From NCBI GenBank assembly GCA_032622095.1, contig CP136065.1:208980151-209044150 (forward strand): 64,000 bases of DNA, in the 5' to 3' direction. The notes below the pieces were generated by a model. The model made no database searches and was not told the DNA's origin. It saw only the letters and a program-made list of their open reading frames with translations. This document shows positions 1 through 14,500 of the stretch, in pieces; the first letter of the stretch is position 1; each line of letters starts with the position of its first letter. The translations under genes and the position numbers were made by a program. The DNA is from Siphonodentalium dalli. Taxonomy: Eukaryota; Mollusca; Scaphopoda; Gadilida; Siphonodentaliidae.

Positions 1-150
1 AAGCAATCTCTTAGGGATCTTCGCTTATTTTAGAGAATGGAATGGCTTAACAATATTTACCTCGACTTTGTAAGTCAGTGCATTATCTTATATATGTTAG
101 ACCTTAATTCTGCACCTGGGCAGCCCCTGTCATTATCCCGAAATATATGA
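1..150. repeat. Fragment of the palindromic TTAA MITE family
   Basis: Contains GGCTTAACAATATTTACC, GTAAGTCAGTGCATTATCTT and TATATG. The same order is found at 14338-14395, 39695-39750 and 46500-46560. One end is lost at the window edge and no clean terminus is visible. Confidence 0.6.
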
Positions 151-154
151 GCTC

Positions 155-330
155 CGGTCAGAGAGAGAGAGAGAGAGAGAGAAAGAAAGAGAGAGAGAGG
201 GTGAGGGAGGGTGGCAGGGAGGGAGGGAGAGAGATAGAGAGATAAAGAAAGAGAGATAGAGAGAGGTAGAGAGAGAAATAGAGAGAGATAGAGAGATAGA
301 GATAGAGATATAGAGAGAGGTAGAGAGAGC

Positions 331-368
<38 letters not shown>

Positions 369-513
369 GAGAGAGAGTATGTGTGTCTTACATGTACGTC
401 TGTCTGTCCGTCTGTCTCATCTTCTTGTTATATTTATTTCCTCAGTAAAACAAAATCATTGCTGGACAGCGATAGAGATAGAAAGAGAGAGGGGGAGATA
501 GATAGAGAGAGAG

Positions 514-564
<51 letters not shown>

Positions 565-653
565 GTTTGTCTTACATGAACATCTGTCTGTCCTTCTGCT
601 CATCTTCTTGTTATATTTATTTCCTCAGTAAAACAAAATCATTGCTGGACAGA
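155..653. repeat. (GA)n microsatellite with a duplicated 97-bp unit
   Basis: Two GA/GATA-rich tracts (about 160-377 and 470-560). Each is followed by a near-identical segment of about 97 bases (TATGTGTGTCTTACATG... to ...CATTGCTGGACAG) at about 378-472 and 561-653. The open frame here is driven by the GAGA repeat (RERERERE) and is not a gene. Confidence 0.85.
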
Positions 654-1006
654 ATTTGTTGGTGCGTCATGTGAGGAACATTATACCTGACAAAATTACA
701 ATGGATATAAATGACATATCAAGGACAACTTTGCTCACTACTCGGTGTTTTAGTAGTACATGTATATAGTATCGGCGGAATTATCGCCCCTCGGGGAAAT
801 TTCCATGAGAAGTTATTCCAGTTTTCAGATGGCGCCGAAATTGTCTGTTTTGCAATACAATACACAGTGGTTGAGCATATATGACCATGAAGACAAACTA
901 ACGATTTATCAATATAATGTTACTACTGTTCTTCCGTTTTGTTTTAGAATCCGTGGCCACGACTTAGCAAGATGCTATTTAAGAATACATGTAATAATTA
1001 GAGGCT

Positions 1007-1649
1007 ATTACTTGGTTGGTTTGATATTTGGTCCGATATCAGCCCTCGGTAACCCCAATACAGTCTGAGATCGTAGGTCCGTGTTATCGAGGGCTAATAT
1101 TAGGCCTATAATATCAAACCAACCCGGGGGGATTTATTCCGGGCACGTATGCCGGGGTGGGTGGGTGGTCGATGGGACCAACATTTTTTTTTTCCGCAAC
1201 TCAAAAATATTTGTCCTGCAAGTCTTTTTGACTGTTTTTGCAATGAGTTTGGTTTAAAACACATCTATATGTCAATATTAACATAAATGACAAATTTCAT
1301 GACGATGAGACAAACAGTATAGCCTATAGCCCATGCTATGGGATTTAATTTTGAAATTTTTGGCCGAATGACCCTAAAATTACTCGTTCCTATTTACATG
1401 TCAATGTTAACATCCATGACTAATAGTATGCACATAAATTCATATACAGCTGTTTACAGTGAATTCCCCCTCAAATCTCTGTTTTAGTGTTAAAGGGGGG
1501 TGGGTGTCCAAAAATGGTCGGAAAAACTGCCGAAAACGGAAACAATATTGGACGCGGTGGTAGGTGGGTCACAAGAAGGGTCGAAAGTATAAAATCAGCA
1601 TACGTGCCTGAAATGTTTTTCCGACCCCCCTCCCGACCAACCAAGTAAT
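1007..1649. mobile_element. Hairpin MITE split by a G-run element
   Basis: Left arm starts ATTACTTGGTTGGTTTGATA (1007). The hairpin right arm ends at about 1124, but its last bases (AAGTAAT, 1643-1649) appear only after the inserted G-run element. The arms are imperfect complements (TTGGTTTGATATT / AATATCAAACCAA). It is a host element carrying a later insertion. Confidence 0.7.
1125..1635. mobile_element. G-run element copy 1, 7-bp target duplication ACCAACC
   Basis: Starts CGGGGGGATTTATTCCGGG and ends CCGACCCCCCTCCCG, flanked on both sides by ACCAACC (1118-1124, 1636-1642). Sub-terminal inverted motifs are GGCACGTATGCC on the left and CATACGTGCCTGAAA on the right. No transposase frame. Copies lie at 27673-28225 and 63217-63375. 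Confidence 0.8.
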
Positions 1650-2290
1650 ATTTATTTATTAATTAGATCGCATATCAATTTGATCGACAATTTAACTAAT
1701 CCAATTAATTCAGAAGAGATATGGTTCATGTACTTGGCGCTCTTAGAAACAGTGGAAGACAGACGACTATTTCAAATTAGTGATGTCACAAAATATCTAC
1801 ACATTATTTAGAAATGAAGTAGAGTTATGGCACTCGGTAATGTCGCAAAACAATATTACTCGGATTGGTGATGTCTCAAAATGAAGCAATATTCACATAG
1901 TTCGATAACAAGTCGTTCAGGACAAAAATGTCATATCTAATTAATAAGTATTTTGCTCTTGTTTCGAACACCAGTTATTCTCAAGTTACAAGAACACTTC
2001 AACTATCGTGATCACAACAACATAACTTCAGACCGGCGATGTTCATCTGTGTTCGTTGGGTATTTAGGACAGTATGTTTGATCGGCTTAACACTTATAAC
2101 ATGAAGCGAACTTTCAAAAGCCTCATACATGGCGAACCAGACAGTTAATACCACACGCATAAACAGGTACACCGTTTACTATATTCCTTTCATATAAGGC
2201 GATTAATGGGGATGCGTAATGTTCCTTTGTTACAGAGCAACGTTGAAGTAATTTCTTGAATCGTTATAGCATTCTGTGTAATTATAATAG
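1650..2290. other. Upstream flank of OCA2 exon a, no feature seen
   Basis: AT-rich sequence with short direct motifs (GATGTC..AAAAT around 1780-1880). I looked here for an upstream OCA2 exon and found no frame resembling the cytoplasmic N-terminus. Confidence 0.5.
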
Positions 2291-2508
2291 TTGATGACCT
2301 TGGTGTGGGCCATTTAAAAGTTTGGATTACTTCCAGTGATGGGAAGAACTACGGATCTGGAGCAGACTCGAAGAATTCTCTGTCGGAGGAGGACAGTTTT
2401 TATTCTAGTGGGAACAGCGCAGTAACCATGCCGGACAAATGGAAGGTTGTGTCCAAACTCAGCATCATCAAAACTGCCATTCTATTCCTATTGACTGTTG
2501 GTTTTAGT
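2291..2508 (+). CDS. OCA2: OCA2 exon a: cytoplasmic tail end and start of TM1
   Basis: Encodes residues 1-72 of the visible product: a Ser- and acid-rich stretch ([18 protein letters not shown]), then basic residues and the start of TM1 ([15 protein letters not shown]). Donor GTAAGT follows at 2509, phase 0. The acceptor AG at 2289-2290 has a weak pyrimidine tract and the frame is closed by a TGA at 2257-2259. A stronger-looking acceptor inside the exon (TTTTTATTCTAG, ending about 2408) is an alternative. An in-frame ATG at 2428 could start a short isoform. The 3' end is firm, the 5' end less so. Confidence 0.75.
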
Positions 2509-5500
2509 GTAAGTATATATGTTATATTAGAGAAAACAAATCATATACCAACTTAGACTGCCTTTCTATTTCTTGTATAGTTGGATTCAATGTAATCCAC
2601 GCCAGGTTCTCTTCATGTAAGTGGTATTTGAATCCTTGATTCATGTGTATACCAGAGTTAGCATGCAGTTTTATATGTAGAAGATCTACACCGAGTCCAC
2701 AGTTTACAGCGGAATTTACAAAACGAGTTCAGTAAATTAGGTCTGAATCGAGTCCAGACCTAATTTACTGGACGAGTCCCAGATAAATTAAGACTATTTG
2801 ACGTATTTAATGGCGTATAGTTAATGATATAACTTTTAAAACTATTCATTCATTCGAGTTTATTGGGAAAATATTGGAAGCCATTTTATTTTGAGACGTA
2901 GCGTATGGAATGTAAACAGACGACAAACCGGCAGTCAAAGTTAGCCTGGCACTATTTCCTGTAATGAAACCAACATTTAAAGATACGGGCGGCGTTGGCG
3001 GTGGGTATGCTGTTAAAATATTCACCTCCGTCATAAACCGCCATAAACAGAAAGAATAGTAAAATATAGACAGACCTTGTTCTTATACCAATCAGAAATA
3101 TGGCATAAACAGTATGTTATTGTCAAATATTTTCCTTTGTTTTGTAAACAAAAGCAAAAAACGTTACAGAACCTGGCCTTTGTTTAGATTCTGATATGGT
3201 AAACATAAAGAGCGTTATTTGTTACTGTTTTCCTGATATGGAAATAATAGGGAGCGTTTATATCATTTGTGTGTAATTAACCAATATAATTGCGCTGTGT
3301 TATGTTAACAGAAGCAACACCTCTGTAACACGATCAAGCTCTTGTTTACGTACACAATCGTACGTATTGACGACAATATGCTATTTACGCGCTGATTATG
3401 TTTGGCATATGAACAAAACTATATGTATTTTAATATTTCTTCTGTTAGGGTGGATACACACATGCATGTAATGTCTGTATGTAAAATACATGTATTTTAC
3501 AAGGTACCACCAATCATTGATAGCATTAATCGCCTGCACGCGATCGTTCCATTTCAACAGGCGAGACCGGTGAGTAGTTATAAGCCAAAATCAAACTAAC
3601 TGTTATCAAGAGATTTCAGGCCAGTCATAAACATGTCTTTTTTCATGGATGCCGAAATGAATAAATCCTGTCTGATATATGTTGCTGTTTTTCACGAGTT
3701 TTAGTTCATTTCGAAAAATGGATTTGAGTTTGTTTGTCATTTCTTGGAAACAGGGTCATCCAAAATAAAAATAAATGTGTATACTTTTGAAGCTATTTTA
3801 GGACGATTGTGATACATTAGTGTTTAATGCCCCACACACTGACTCCCAATTTGATCTCGTCCAGCAGAACCCGAACGGCTTTCTGGCTCCACATTTTGGA
3901 AGTGCTATATTAATACACATGGCAATCAACTAACTCATACATGGTGGATTCCATGTTATAAAGTGATTTAGCCTAATCGGACAACGCCGAATCGAGTCAG
4001 GATAAGGATATTTGTTCCTCGACTATGCATGGCCTCAGTTCAAATTTTAACAATCCGATATGGTGCTCTCATGCCTTGAATACAGGCATTGTAACATTAA
4101 GACAGACAATACCAGTTTGTTGAGATTGCTCGGATAATTTGAGGGCGAGCTCATGTGATAACTTTCAATTGGGATTTCTTTGCATATATCCATTACAGCG
4201 CCAAAAACATTAATGCAGGTACAACGTTGAAAGAAAAAAGAGTCACCCCCCCCCCATTTTAACCCAGAATTTACAGAGCAGTATATACTTCTCATTCCAA
4301 AGGATGAACAAGTTCCTAACTGTCACTATTTTAGCCTGTACAGGCTTGAGTTATCACATTTTGGACTATAATCCATGATTGGGGGAGGGGGCTGGTTCTC
4401 GAAAGTTTCGAATAACTAAGGGATTTAATTGAATGTATCGGCCGGGATTATCTGGGCAAGAATGTACAACATAATGTTTTACTTAAATATTCCATAGTTG
4501 TAAATTGTGTGTATATAACACAAGAGAGGAAAGGTGACGTAGTTGTGGACTCGTAGCTGGACAACCCTTTTCCCGAATGAAGTCACACATGCAGCAACAC
4601 CACATTCTGTATACCTTCAAATTTAAAGCTGTAATAATATGTTCATAATTATATGAATAGCATCAATTGCTGCATATGAGATTAATCACTCGTAGCAAAC
4701 AGGCAAGGCAGATATGAATGTCAACTACAATATTTACAAATCAGGATTGGCTTCGTGGCTTCAGGGGGGTAGGCCTCATGTTGCTACATGCCCCCCCCCC
4801 CCACCCCGGTCGATGAAATATGTAATGATCAGTCCGGTAGCTTCCGGTATAATATAGCCCCTGCATTGTGGAAATCCTGGGACCATCACTGGTATACAAC
4901 CAAGAGAAGACTGACAATGATTTAAACAGAACGTCCAACATTTGGATTATCGCGCGAACAATTATTTTAAGCGGCCTGACGACTTCGTCCAGTCAACGAC
5001 ACTCTATACGTTCAGAGCGTTACTCACTGTGGTCAAACCTAGCCGCAATGATTGGTTTATCAGCAGACACATATTACATGGTCTGTATGATCCATGTAAA
5101 ACGCCAAATACACGATATTTACAGAGATTACATGCATGTGTGTATCCACCCTTAATGGCGATTTGAACAAATATGAATATTTCTGCAACGAACACCGCCC
5201 GTGCCTTTAATATCACAATTTATAGAATGGGTTTATTGAATGGAATTAGGGTAGGATCATGTAATCAAATATGCGAGTAAAATATAACACGCCTTTGGAA
5301 TAAATCTAATGCCGAATATATATACACAGAAAGCTATTGGCTATATTTCATAGACTACATTGCCATTGCTACCGACCCTTTGGCAAACGAAGTGTACCTA
5401 TATCATCATGAATTCGGACATCCAAAACGGACAAAGAATCACATAAACGCCACCAAATATTATACATGTAGCTACCAAATCAATCAATCACAACCCATAT

Positions 5501-8500
5501 TCAGTAATGCTCCAAGTAATCGACTGTGATTAAGGAGTCGATTATATAGAGCATCTATTACTGTAGCATGGAAGGCACCATACGAAGCACAATAAAATCA
5601 CATAATCATACATGTAAATATGATCAGCTGTCATCTTGTAAACATTTGGTATCCTTAAATGTTTGTATTGGGAGAGAGTCTTCATAAGTTGATACAACTT
5701 GTGCCCGATCCATTTTGTATTATATGCAAATAAAATATGTTTCAAATCATACTGACCACTCGGTTATATTACTTCGATGACCACGTGTCATACAGGTGAT
5801 TCACGATGTAACCATTGACCTGCAGATCAATGGCTTCATCGTAAATCAGCTGTATGTCATTTAATTAATATCTGTATTTTCTTGTATTTATTGCGATATT
5901 ATCACGATTAAAATTGTCTATGTCTGGCTCAGTTCATATTGTACATATCACACCGAAAGAATTCCCATTAGTGCACACATTTGGTGGTCAAAATAAGATA
6001 ATAGGTGACTACATATAGTTTTTCGTACGTGGATTACCCACATGAAAATACAGGTCAAGTTAGAATTTGATATCGGGTCCGCCCATTTTTACCGGTTTTT
6101 GGTCCCTATCGGCTTAGATTTGCCGGTTATTTTGGTTTCCAGATGACAACTTTAGGTTTAGTCGTCTGATTGTTTAAACATTGCATACGTGGATTACTTA
6201 CATGGAAATACAGGCCAAGCTCGAATTGGAGTCTGCAGCTGGAGTTATGGTCCTTGTCGACTTAGAATAATTTTGTGCTGATATTTTGGTTTCCGGTTGA
6301 TATCTTTTATTTTAGTCGTCTGATTGTTTTCAAATTTGTATTTGGAATAGCACATGAAAATACAGGTCAAGTTCGAATTTGAATTCGATCCGCCATTTTT
6401 TTTCCGAAGTTGTGGTCCGAAATTTCTGATTATTCTGGTTTCCGGGTGATAACTGTAAGTAGCTATTATCTGATTGTTTTAACATTTGGCATATGGATTA
6501 TTCATATAAAAATACAGTTTAAGTTAAAATTTGGGTTCCGTCCGCCTATTTTTTACTAGAATTATGGTCCTTGTTAACTTATAATTCGACGATTATTTTG
6601 GTTTCCGGGTGTTACATTTAGTTATAGTTTTCTGTTTGTTTTCAAATTTGGTATATGGATTACTCATACGAAAATACAGATCAAATTCGAATTTAGGGTC
6701 TGTCCAGTTTTATCCAGTTATGGTCCTTGTCGCCTTATAATTGTTCAACTTAGTATTTTGTTAATCTTGTGCCTATTTGAGGTTATATTTCCACTTTAAT
6801 GATATGGGCGGCGTTGGCGGTGGGTATGCCGTTAAAATATTCAAATACGCCAAACACCGCTATAAACAGAAAGAATAGTAAAATATAGACAGACCTTGTT
6901 CTTACACCAATCAGAAATATGGCATAACAGTATGTTATTGTAAATTTTGTTTCCTTTGTTATTTAAACAAAAGCAAAAAACGTTACGTTACCTGGCTTTT
7001 GTTTAGATCCGGATATGGTAAACATAAAGAGCGTTGTTGTTAATGTATTCCTGATATGGAAATAATAAAGAGCGTTTATATCATTTGTATGTGATTAACC
7101 AATATAATTGCTCTGTGTTATGTAAACAGAAGCACAACTTCTTTAACACGAGCAGGCTCTTGTTTACGCACACCATCGTACGTCTTGACGACAATATACT
7201 ATTTAAGCGCTGATTATGTTTTGCATATGAACAAAACTATATCTATTTTAATATTCCTTCTGTTGATGGCGATTTGAAAAAATATGAATATTTCTGCAAC
7301 GAACACCGCCCGTGTCTTTAAGAGTTTTTTTTTTCTTTTTCAGTTTTGTTATTTTTATGCAGCTCAGTGTAATGCACAAATATTTAATCCATATAATATA
7401 TTTCTACAACCCCCCCCCCCCGCTCAAAAAGATGCCACTATTTCGGGTTAATTATGTTTGACAGGCTAAGTCAAAATAAAGCTAACGAATTGGATATAAT
7501 TGAACATGGATGACCATATATATAATAATAATTGATATCAAAAGTTTCCACCGTACTCACAAGGATCAGACTGGCTTGATGTTTCACTTTGACAGTCTCT
7601 TCCAATTTATAATATGGATAACGTTATGCAGCCTATAATGACGAGAAATCACCATGTACCTCGAGATACCTAACACCTATATAACTATCTATATAATTAT
7701 ATGTAATTCACTTTATTATGTTTTCTCAAATACTGTATTTGTATATGGTTTAATGAGAATAAACATATTTGATTTGAACAGCGTGTTTGTTTTACAGATC
7801 CTGTGGATCCTCTACCCGGAACAGGAAGCCATATGGCATCAGATATCAGTAGACAATGATTCTCCACACGGTCAGTGCCATTATATGTGTTGTTATTATT
7901 AACATAAATCCACACGGTCAGTGTCCATTATTGTCCACCGAAAAAAATATTTTCGGGGGACTATAGAAACGGGCTCCGTCCGTCCGTTCGTCCGCCCGTC
8001 CTTCCGTTCGTCCGTCTTTCCGTTCGTCCGTCCGTCACACTTTTGAGTACCTTCATGGTGTAATCATCTCCTCCTACAGATTTCATCCCAGAGATTTGAA
8101 ACTTCAGAATATTGTTGCCCCTATAATGAAGATGTGCAACATGTATATAGATGAGTTATTGACCCTTTACGACTTTCAACATTTTTTATAATTTTCAGTA
8201 TGAAGGTACCTTCATGGTGTAATGAATTCCTCCTACAGTTTTGATCGTAGATATTTGAAACTTCAGAGTATTGTTACCCACATATTGGAGATGTGCAGTA
8301 TGTATATAGATGACGGCCTTTTTTTTACGGAGTTATTAACCCTTTTTGACTTAAAATATTTCAACATTTTTTATAATTTTCAGTATGAGGGTACCTTCAT
8401 GGTGTAATCAACTCCTCCTACATTTTTGATCGTACATATTTGAAACGTCAGAGTATTGTTACCCACATGTTGGAGATGTGCAACATGTATATAGATGACG

Positions 8501-11500
8501 AAAAAATTATTTTTTTACGGAATTATTAACCCTTTCGACTTAGATCATTTCACATTTTGTTTTATTTCTTTAACAAAGCGACATCGACTTGCCACGTTGT
8601 CGGGGGACACTGGTCGTCTGACCTTTTATATGTTCTATTATTATTAACGTAATTCCACACGATGATTGTCAATTATCTGTTTTGTATTACCTTGACTGCC
8701 AGTGTATATCTTATTATTATAACATTGTTCCCCACGCCCACGGTGTAATAGTATAATTCCACACTCACATGTATAAATTAGGATCTATATTCTTGCTTCA
8801 GTCAATGCCTCTCCAGTGCAATATAAGCCGCCATGCATAAGCCGTACGTGAAATATATCTGGATCAGAACAGTGTGGGCATGTATACGAATTTTCCCCGG
8901 GTGATACAATCAAACAGTTTGGACACTTTCCTTTATGTGTATCGAAGTGGGTTAAATTAATTTATTTGCAGCCATTTTATGTACGTTACGGATAATGACA
9001 AAGTGCGTGGTCGGCTGTATCTGACTTCAAATATGGAGCGGTTTTTGGTCAGGGTTCCAGACTACAAATCCTATTAATCGGATAATCCTTTTGGCGTCGA
9101 TGTCTGTCCGATCAACGAACGCAGATATGGTCATGATGGTATACACCACATTGTTAAAGGCCCACTTAATTTTCGACCCCCGATCATATATATTAAGTAT
9201 ATGCATATATAATATACCATTTGAAAGAGGAAGCTCCAAAACATTGTATTATCAACTTATCCGGTGTAATACACTGGATATGTTGTTTTTGTTGAGTTAC
9301 CGACGTATTTTTGTGATAAAGTTTCATCTGGTTTTGGTGTGCAAAGTGTATTATTTTCAATGGAGGGGGAAATAACTCTATATTTTAAAGATAGACTTAT
9401 TCCCCTTCCATTGAAAATACATTCTGGGAGGAAACGGGGGAATCTTTTTATGATTTCAGCTGTTTTATATTTCTCTATGGGCATCTTCTGAAACACAGGC
9501 GTTTCAAATGGTGATGAATTATAATATTTTAATCATATTTTATGGCACAGATTGTTATTAAAACCGTATATCAAGGCTCTATAAAGAAAGAATCGGTGAC
9601 TCGAAAATTAAGTGGACGTTTAATTATGTAAACATATTTTGTGAATATGCATTATAATCTCGTTGGTTTATTAATACCATCAATGGCAACATTTGAAGTC
9701 AGACCGAAGTTGCCCACCTGTGGTGTTGTAAAATGTATCAGAAAATCCTTTATTTAGTCGAAAGTACGTTATATATAGAGTTGAAGTTTTTTGTGTTAAC
9801 AATGATAACGGCGCGGCGCCGTTATCATTGTTAACACAACCGAAATTTACTTTTGCCAAATAATTTGCCAAATGAAAATATTTTTTGCCAAATTCAATTA
9901 TAATTTGCCAAATGTTATCCCTGATAGTATCATTTTCTGCAACTTTGATTGAGTTTTATATTTTGACACTCGCAGTTTGAACGATCGATAGGAAAGCAGT
10001 TAGTTAATAATTGTTGCCCAATCCTCTTTTGAACAATTTATAATTATATGTCATGTATTTATTGTTTGTAATTCTGTTCTGTTTAGTTCAAATAAAATAT
10101 TGTTTAAACCAATAATTATACTCGCATATCTATTGTGTTTTATCATACAACAATAAACCAATCACCGAAAATGGACGAAGAGTTGCTTCATCAGAAGGGA
10201 ACATCAAAAGAGGATTAGCTATGTAAACACCACCACCACACTAAATACTGGTAATCCATCCACCTATCGATAATAATGTTACCAGATTAACTGCATCTTA
10301 ATGGGGGTGTTAATTTTTTCCGAAACCATTAAAACACCACTAATCCTATTGTAATAGTTTCCTAAAATTAATGGTATTGATTGACCGATATTTTTCGACT
10401 TTATTGAGGAATTAAAGTGACTTGCCAAAACTTTTGCCAAATGAAAATATTTTTTGCCAAATATGAATTATTTTTGCCATTGGCAAATTTGGCAAGTGGC
10501 AGCGCGAACCCTGAGTCGGCGCCATCAGACGGAAAGCGGATCTGAATGTAGAAAGATCATGCAGATCTTGTTAGCGCTACCAGGCCCCCCAACTTTTAAA
10601 ACAGATTTCGCGTGATAGCGTATTCCAGTTTGGTGGTTTATACCATCAATGGGAACATGTGAAGTCAGACCGAAGTTGTCACATGTGGTGTTGTAAAATG
10701 TATTAGCAAAATCCGTTATTTTGTCGAAAGTTTGTAGTTCTTTTTATTACACGTACCGCGTGTATACTAATGTAGAGATTCTTGTTTCGCCTAGGAGCAT
10801 GGGGGTTTTATTTATAGAACTGGGAATTTGTGTGAGGATTAAAAGTCGAACTGCGACCAGGAGGCCGAGTCCGGTAAAAGGTGTAGTTGGGAATTTCAAT
10901 TTCGTTTATTGTCGTTAACATTATGTCAATAATGTTGATTTTTGGTTTGTGATAAGCTATGCCAATTACAAATAAAAGAAATGAAAAAGATTATTTGCAC
11001 GTCTTATATTTCAACTTTTATAGACATTTTTCGTTCTGCAGCCCGCTTGGGGGTTGTGGTCAGAGACGGCCGAGTCGGCCGCCGATTCGTTAATTGGGTG
11101 GTTATTGTTATTTTAACGGAATTCTGAGTTGGTCATTCGCGAAACCAATATATTTTATATTCTATAATTACAATCATGGGTATATAATATATGATCTTGA
11201 GCGCGTTACCATTTCTGACATTGGTTTTCTTGTTATCAATGTTAGCGGTGCCACCAGACGGAGAGTGGATCTGAATTTAGAAAGATCATCCAGATCTGGT
11301 TAATGCTGCCAGGGCCTAACTCTTTAAACAGGTTTCCCCTGGTAGCGTATACCATTTTGTTAACAATATTAGCGGTGCCATGCTGGTGGAGAGCGGATCT
11401 CAATATATAGAAAGATCATATCTTCTTAGCGCTGCCGAGGCATGCCTTTTAAAACAGATTTACCTTGGTAGCGTATACCATGTTGACAACAATGTTACAG

Positions 11501-14500
11501 CGGTGCCAAGCAACAGTTGCTGAAGGAGAGCGGATTTCATCTAGAAAGATCATGCAAATCTTCTCAGCGCTTCCAGGGGCTAACTTTTAAAACAGATTTC
11601 CATGGTAGCGTATACATTTTTTTTTTACAATGGCTGCGGACACACGTACCACAGTAGCGATGGCATAGTAGGTGTGACAATTTATTATGGTGGAGTTTGG
11701 TGACAATTGTGATACAATAATTCTGTGTCATAGCAAGCCATGTTGGCCGCCGAGTTTCCGCACAATGAGTTGACTGGACCAATTAACCCATTGCGTTTCA
11801 CCAAGGTTGATCGAGGCTCATTACTGTTTGCTACATTGTATTCTCTACGATATATATAATTGCACGATCGATCGTCCAGAATTGTGTTTGACATTGGTAA
11901 TCCGTCATTCACTCACATATCATGCACGTATAGTTTTTTATTGATATGATCTCACTACTTATATTAATTTCATGCGTATTAAGACAGTTCCACAATTGCG
12001 TTTTTAATTTTGCGACCTTTAGTTCTACTCATAATTCCGATGAAGCTGTGTCAGAACTGTTGGGGGAAATGCAGCTGAAAGAAAATAACTAGATAAACAA
12101 AGCGAACAATATACACAAAGACCAAAACAAGAAAAAGGCTGATCATAACGAACTTTAGAAGACTCATTGTGCGAATATGCAGCGGGCGACATGACTAGCT
12201 ATGGCATATTAATTGTGACGACCAATTGTCACCAAACTCCACCATAATAAATTGTCACACCTACTATGTCATAGCTACTATGATACGTGTGTCCGCAGCC
12301 AAACCCCACCATAAATAAATTGTCACACCTACTATTCCATAGCTACTGTGGTACGTGTGTCCGCAGCCAAACTCCACCATAATAAATTGTCACACCTACT
12401 ATGCCATAGCTACTGATAAATTGTCACACCTACTATGGCATAGCTACTGTGATACGTGTGTCCGCAGCCAAACTCCACCATAATAAATTGTCACACCTAC
12501 TATGCCATAGCTACTGATAAATTGTCACACCTACTATGTCATAGCTACTGTGATACGTGTGTCCGCAGCCAAACTCCACCATAATAAATTGTCACACCTA
12601 CTATGCCATAGCTACTGTGATACGTGTGTCCGCAGCCAAACTCCACCATAATAAATTGTCACACCTACTATGCCATAGCTACTGATAAATTGTCACACCT
12701 ACTATATCATAGCTACTGTGATACGTGTGTCCGCAGCCAAACTCCACCATAATAAATTGTCACACCTACTATGCCATAGCTACTGATAAATTGGCTGCGG
12801 ACACACGTACCACAGTAGCGATGGCATAGTAGGTGTGACAATTTATTATGGTGGGAGAGAGAGAGATAATGTTTATTCCTCCAACACATGAAGATAATAT
12901 ATACATGAGTGAGTTGCACCGTCAATGACATGACCAGTGATGTACAAACAATAATTATATACAGAAAGAGTGCACATGAATGTTATATGCTATTAATCAT
13001 ACATGGATGTGTCAATTAAGCACAAAATACATATAAATGTGAGGCAGTCCATGAAAAGAATTTCCTCGTCACATAATTGCGTCATAGTTGGGTGACTGGT
13101 GCCACCGGCTGCATATGCGAGAAATGCTTCTGGTGTGAGATTGTCTAGCAATGTGTATACTTGAACTCCGTGTTTGTTTAGAATTTTGTACCAGAAGGCG
13201 TTTCTCAGTTCTTGAATGTGAGGGGAGAAGCAGTGAAGGAACATATGTGACATCAGGTATGAATACGAGGAGTGGCAGTGTTTGCACACTGCAGCGTTGT
13301 CATATGTAGTTTTGGAGAGGATGTTTGCCATGCAAAGAGATTTCGCCAATATTTTGGGTTTTTCTCACACCTACTATGCCATAGCTACTGATAAATTGGC
13401 TGCGGACACACGTACCACAGTAGCGATGGCATAGTAGGTGTGACAATTTATTATGGTGGAGTTTGGTGACAATTGGTACGTCATAATTATGTGCCATAGC
13501 TATCCATGTCGCCCGCTGATTTTCCGCACAATGAGTCGACTGGACCAATTAACCATTGCTTTTCACCAATGTTGATCTCTACTCATTACGTTTTGCTAAA
13601 TTGTATTCACGACGATATATATAATTGCACGATATATCGTCCAGATTTGTGTTTGACCGTGGCCTGGTGGCAATTCCTCATTGACTCACATATATATCAT
13701 TATAGTGGTACGTTTTTTTTATATGATCTCAATGCATGCATGTTTATCTACTTATATTAATTTCATTAGTAAGAACAATCATGGCTGTTGAGATGGGTTA
13801 TTCATTAAGTTATCAAGTGGACTTGTGTGTTAGCATGCAAAATATAACACTGCGTGTTGAGTAAAGATCAACATCGACAAGACATTCAGGTAGATACTTC
13901 CTTGAGAGATCGACCGTCGCTGGTAGTGCTTGGTAGACTCATTGTGCGAATTTTCAGAGGGCGACATGGCTTGCTATGGCATAGTATTTATGACAACCAA
14001 TTGTCACCAAACTCAACCATAATATATTGTCACACCTACTATGTCATAGCTACTGTGATACGTGTGTCCGCAGCCAAACTCCACCATAATAAATTGTCAC
14101 ACCTACTATGCCATAGCTACTGTGGTACGTCTGTCCGCAGCCAATGTTATAGCAGTGTCAGCAGACGGAGAGATGATCTCAAGCTAGGAAGATCATGCAG
14201 ATCTTTATTATCGCTGCCAGGGCCTAACCTTTTAACCCTTACGTGACTGGAGCTTCCTGGAATATTGCGAACACCATGTGCCAATGCATTCTCTTACATA
14301 TGCGAGTGTCCCATAGGGCGCCTAGCATATATACGAGAATGCATTGGCTAACAATATTTACCTGGACCTTGTAAGCCAGTGAATTCTCTTATATATTATA
14401 GGCTCCCTATGGGATAATTTCGTATATAAGATAAAACACTGGCACATGGCCTTTAATGCTGCATCAGCGAAGCTCCCTTTACCAAAGGGTTAAATGATTT

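Noticed and set aside
12230-12790. CRISPR-like regular repeats
   Set aside because: Units are adjacent with no unique spacers, in a eukaryotic intron; it is a tandem transposon-derived array.
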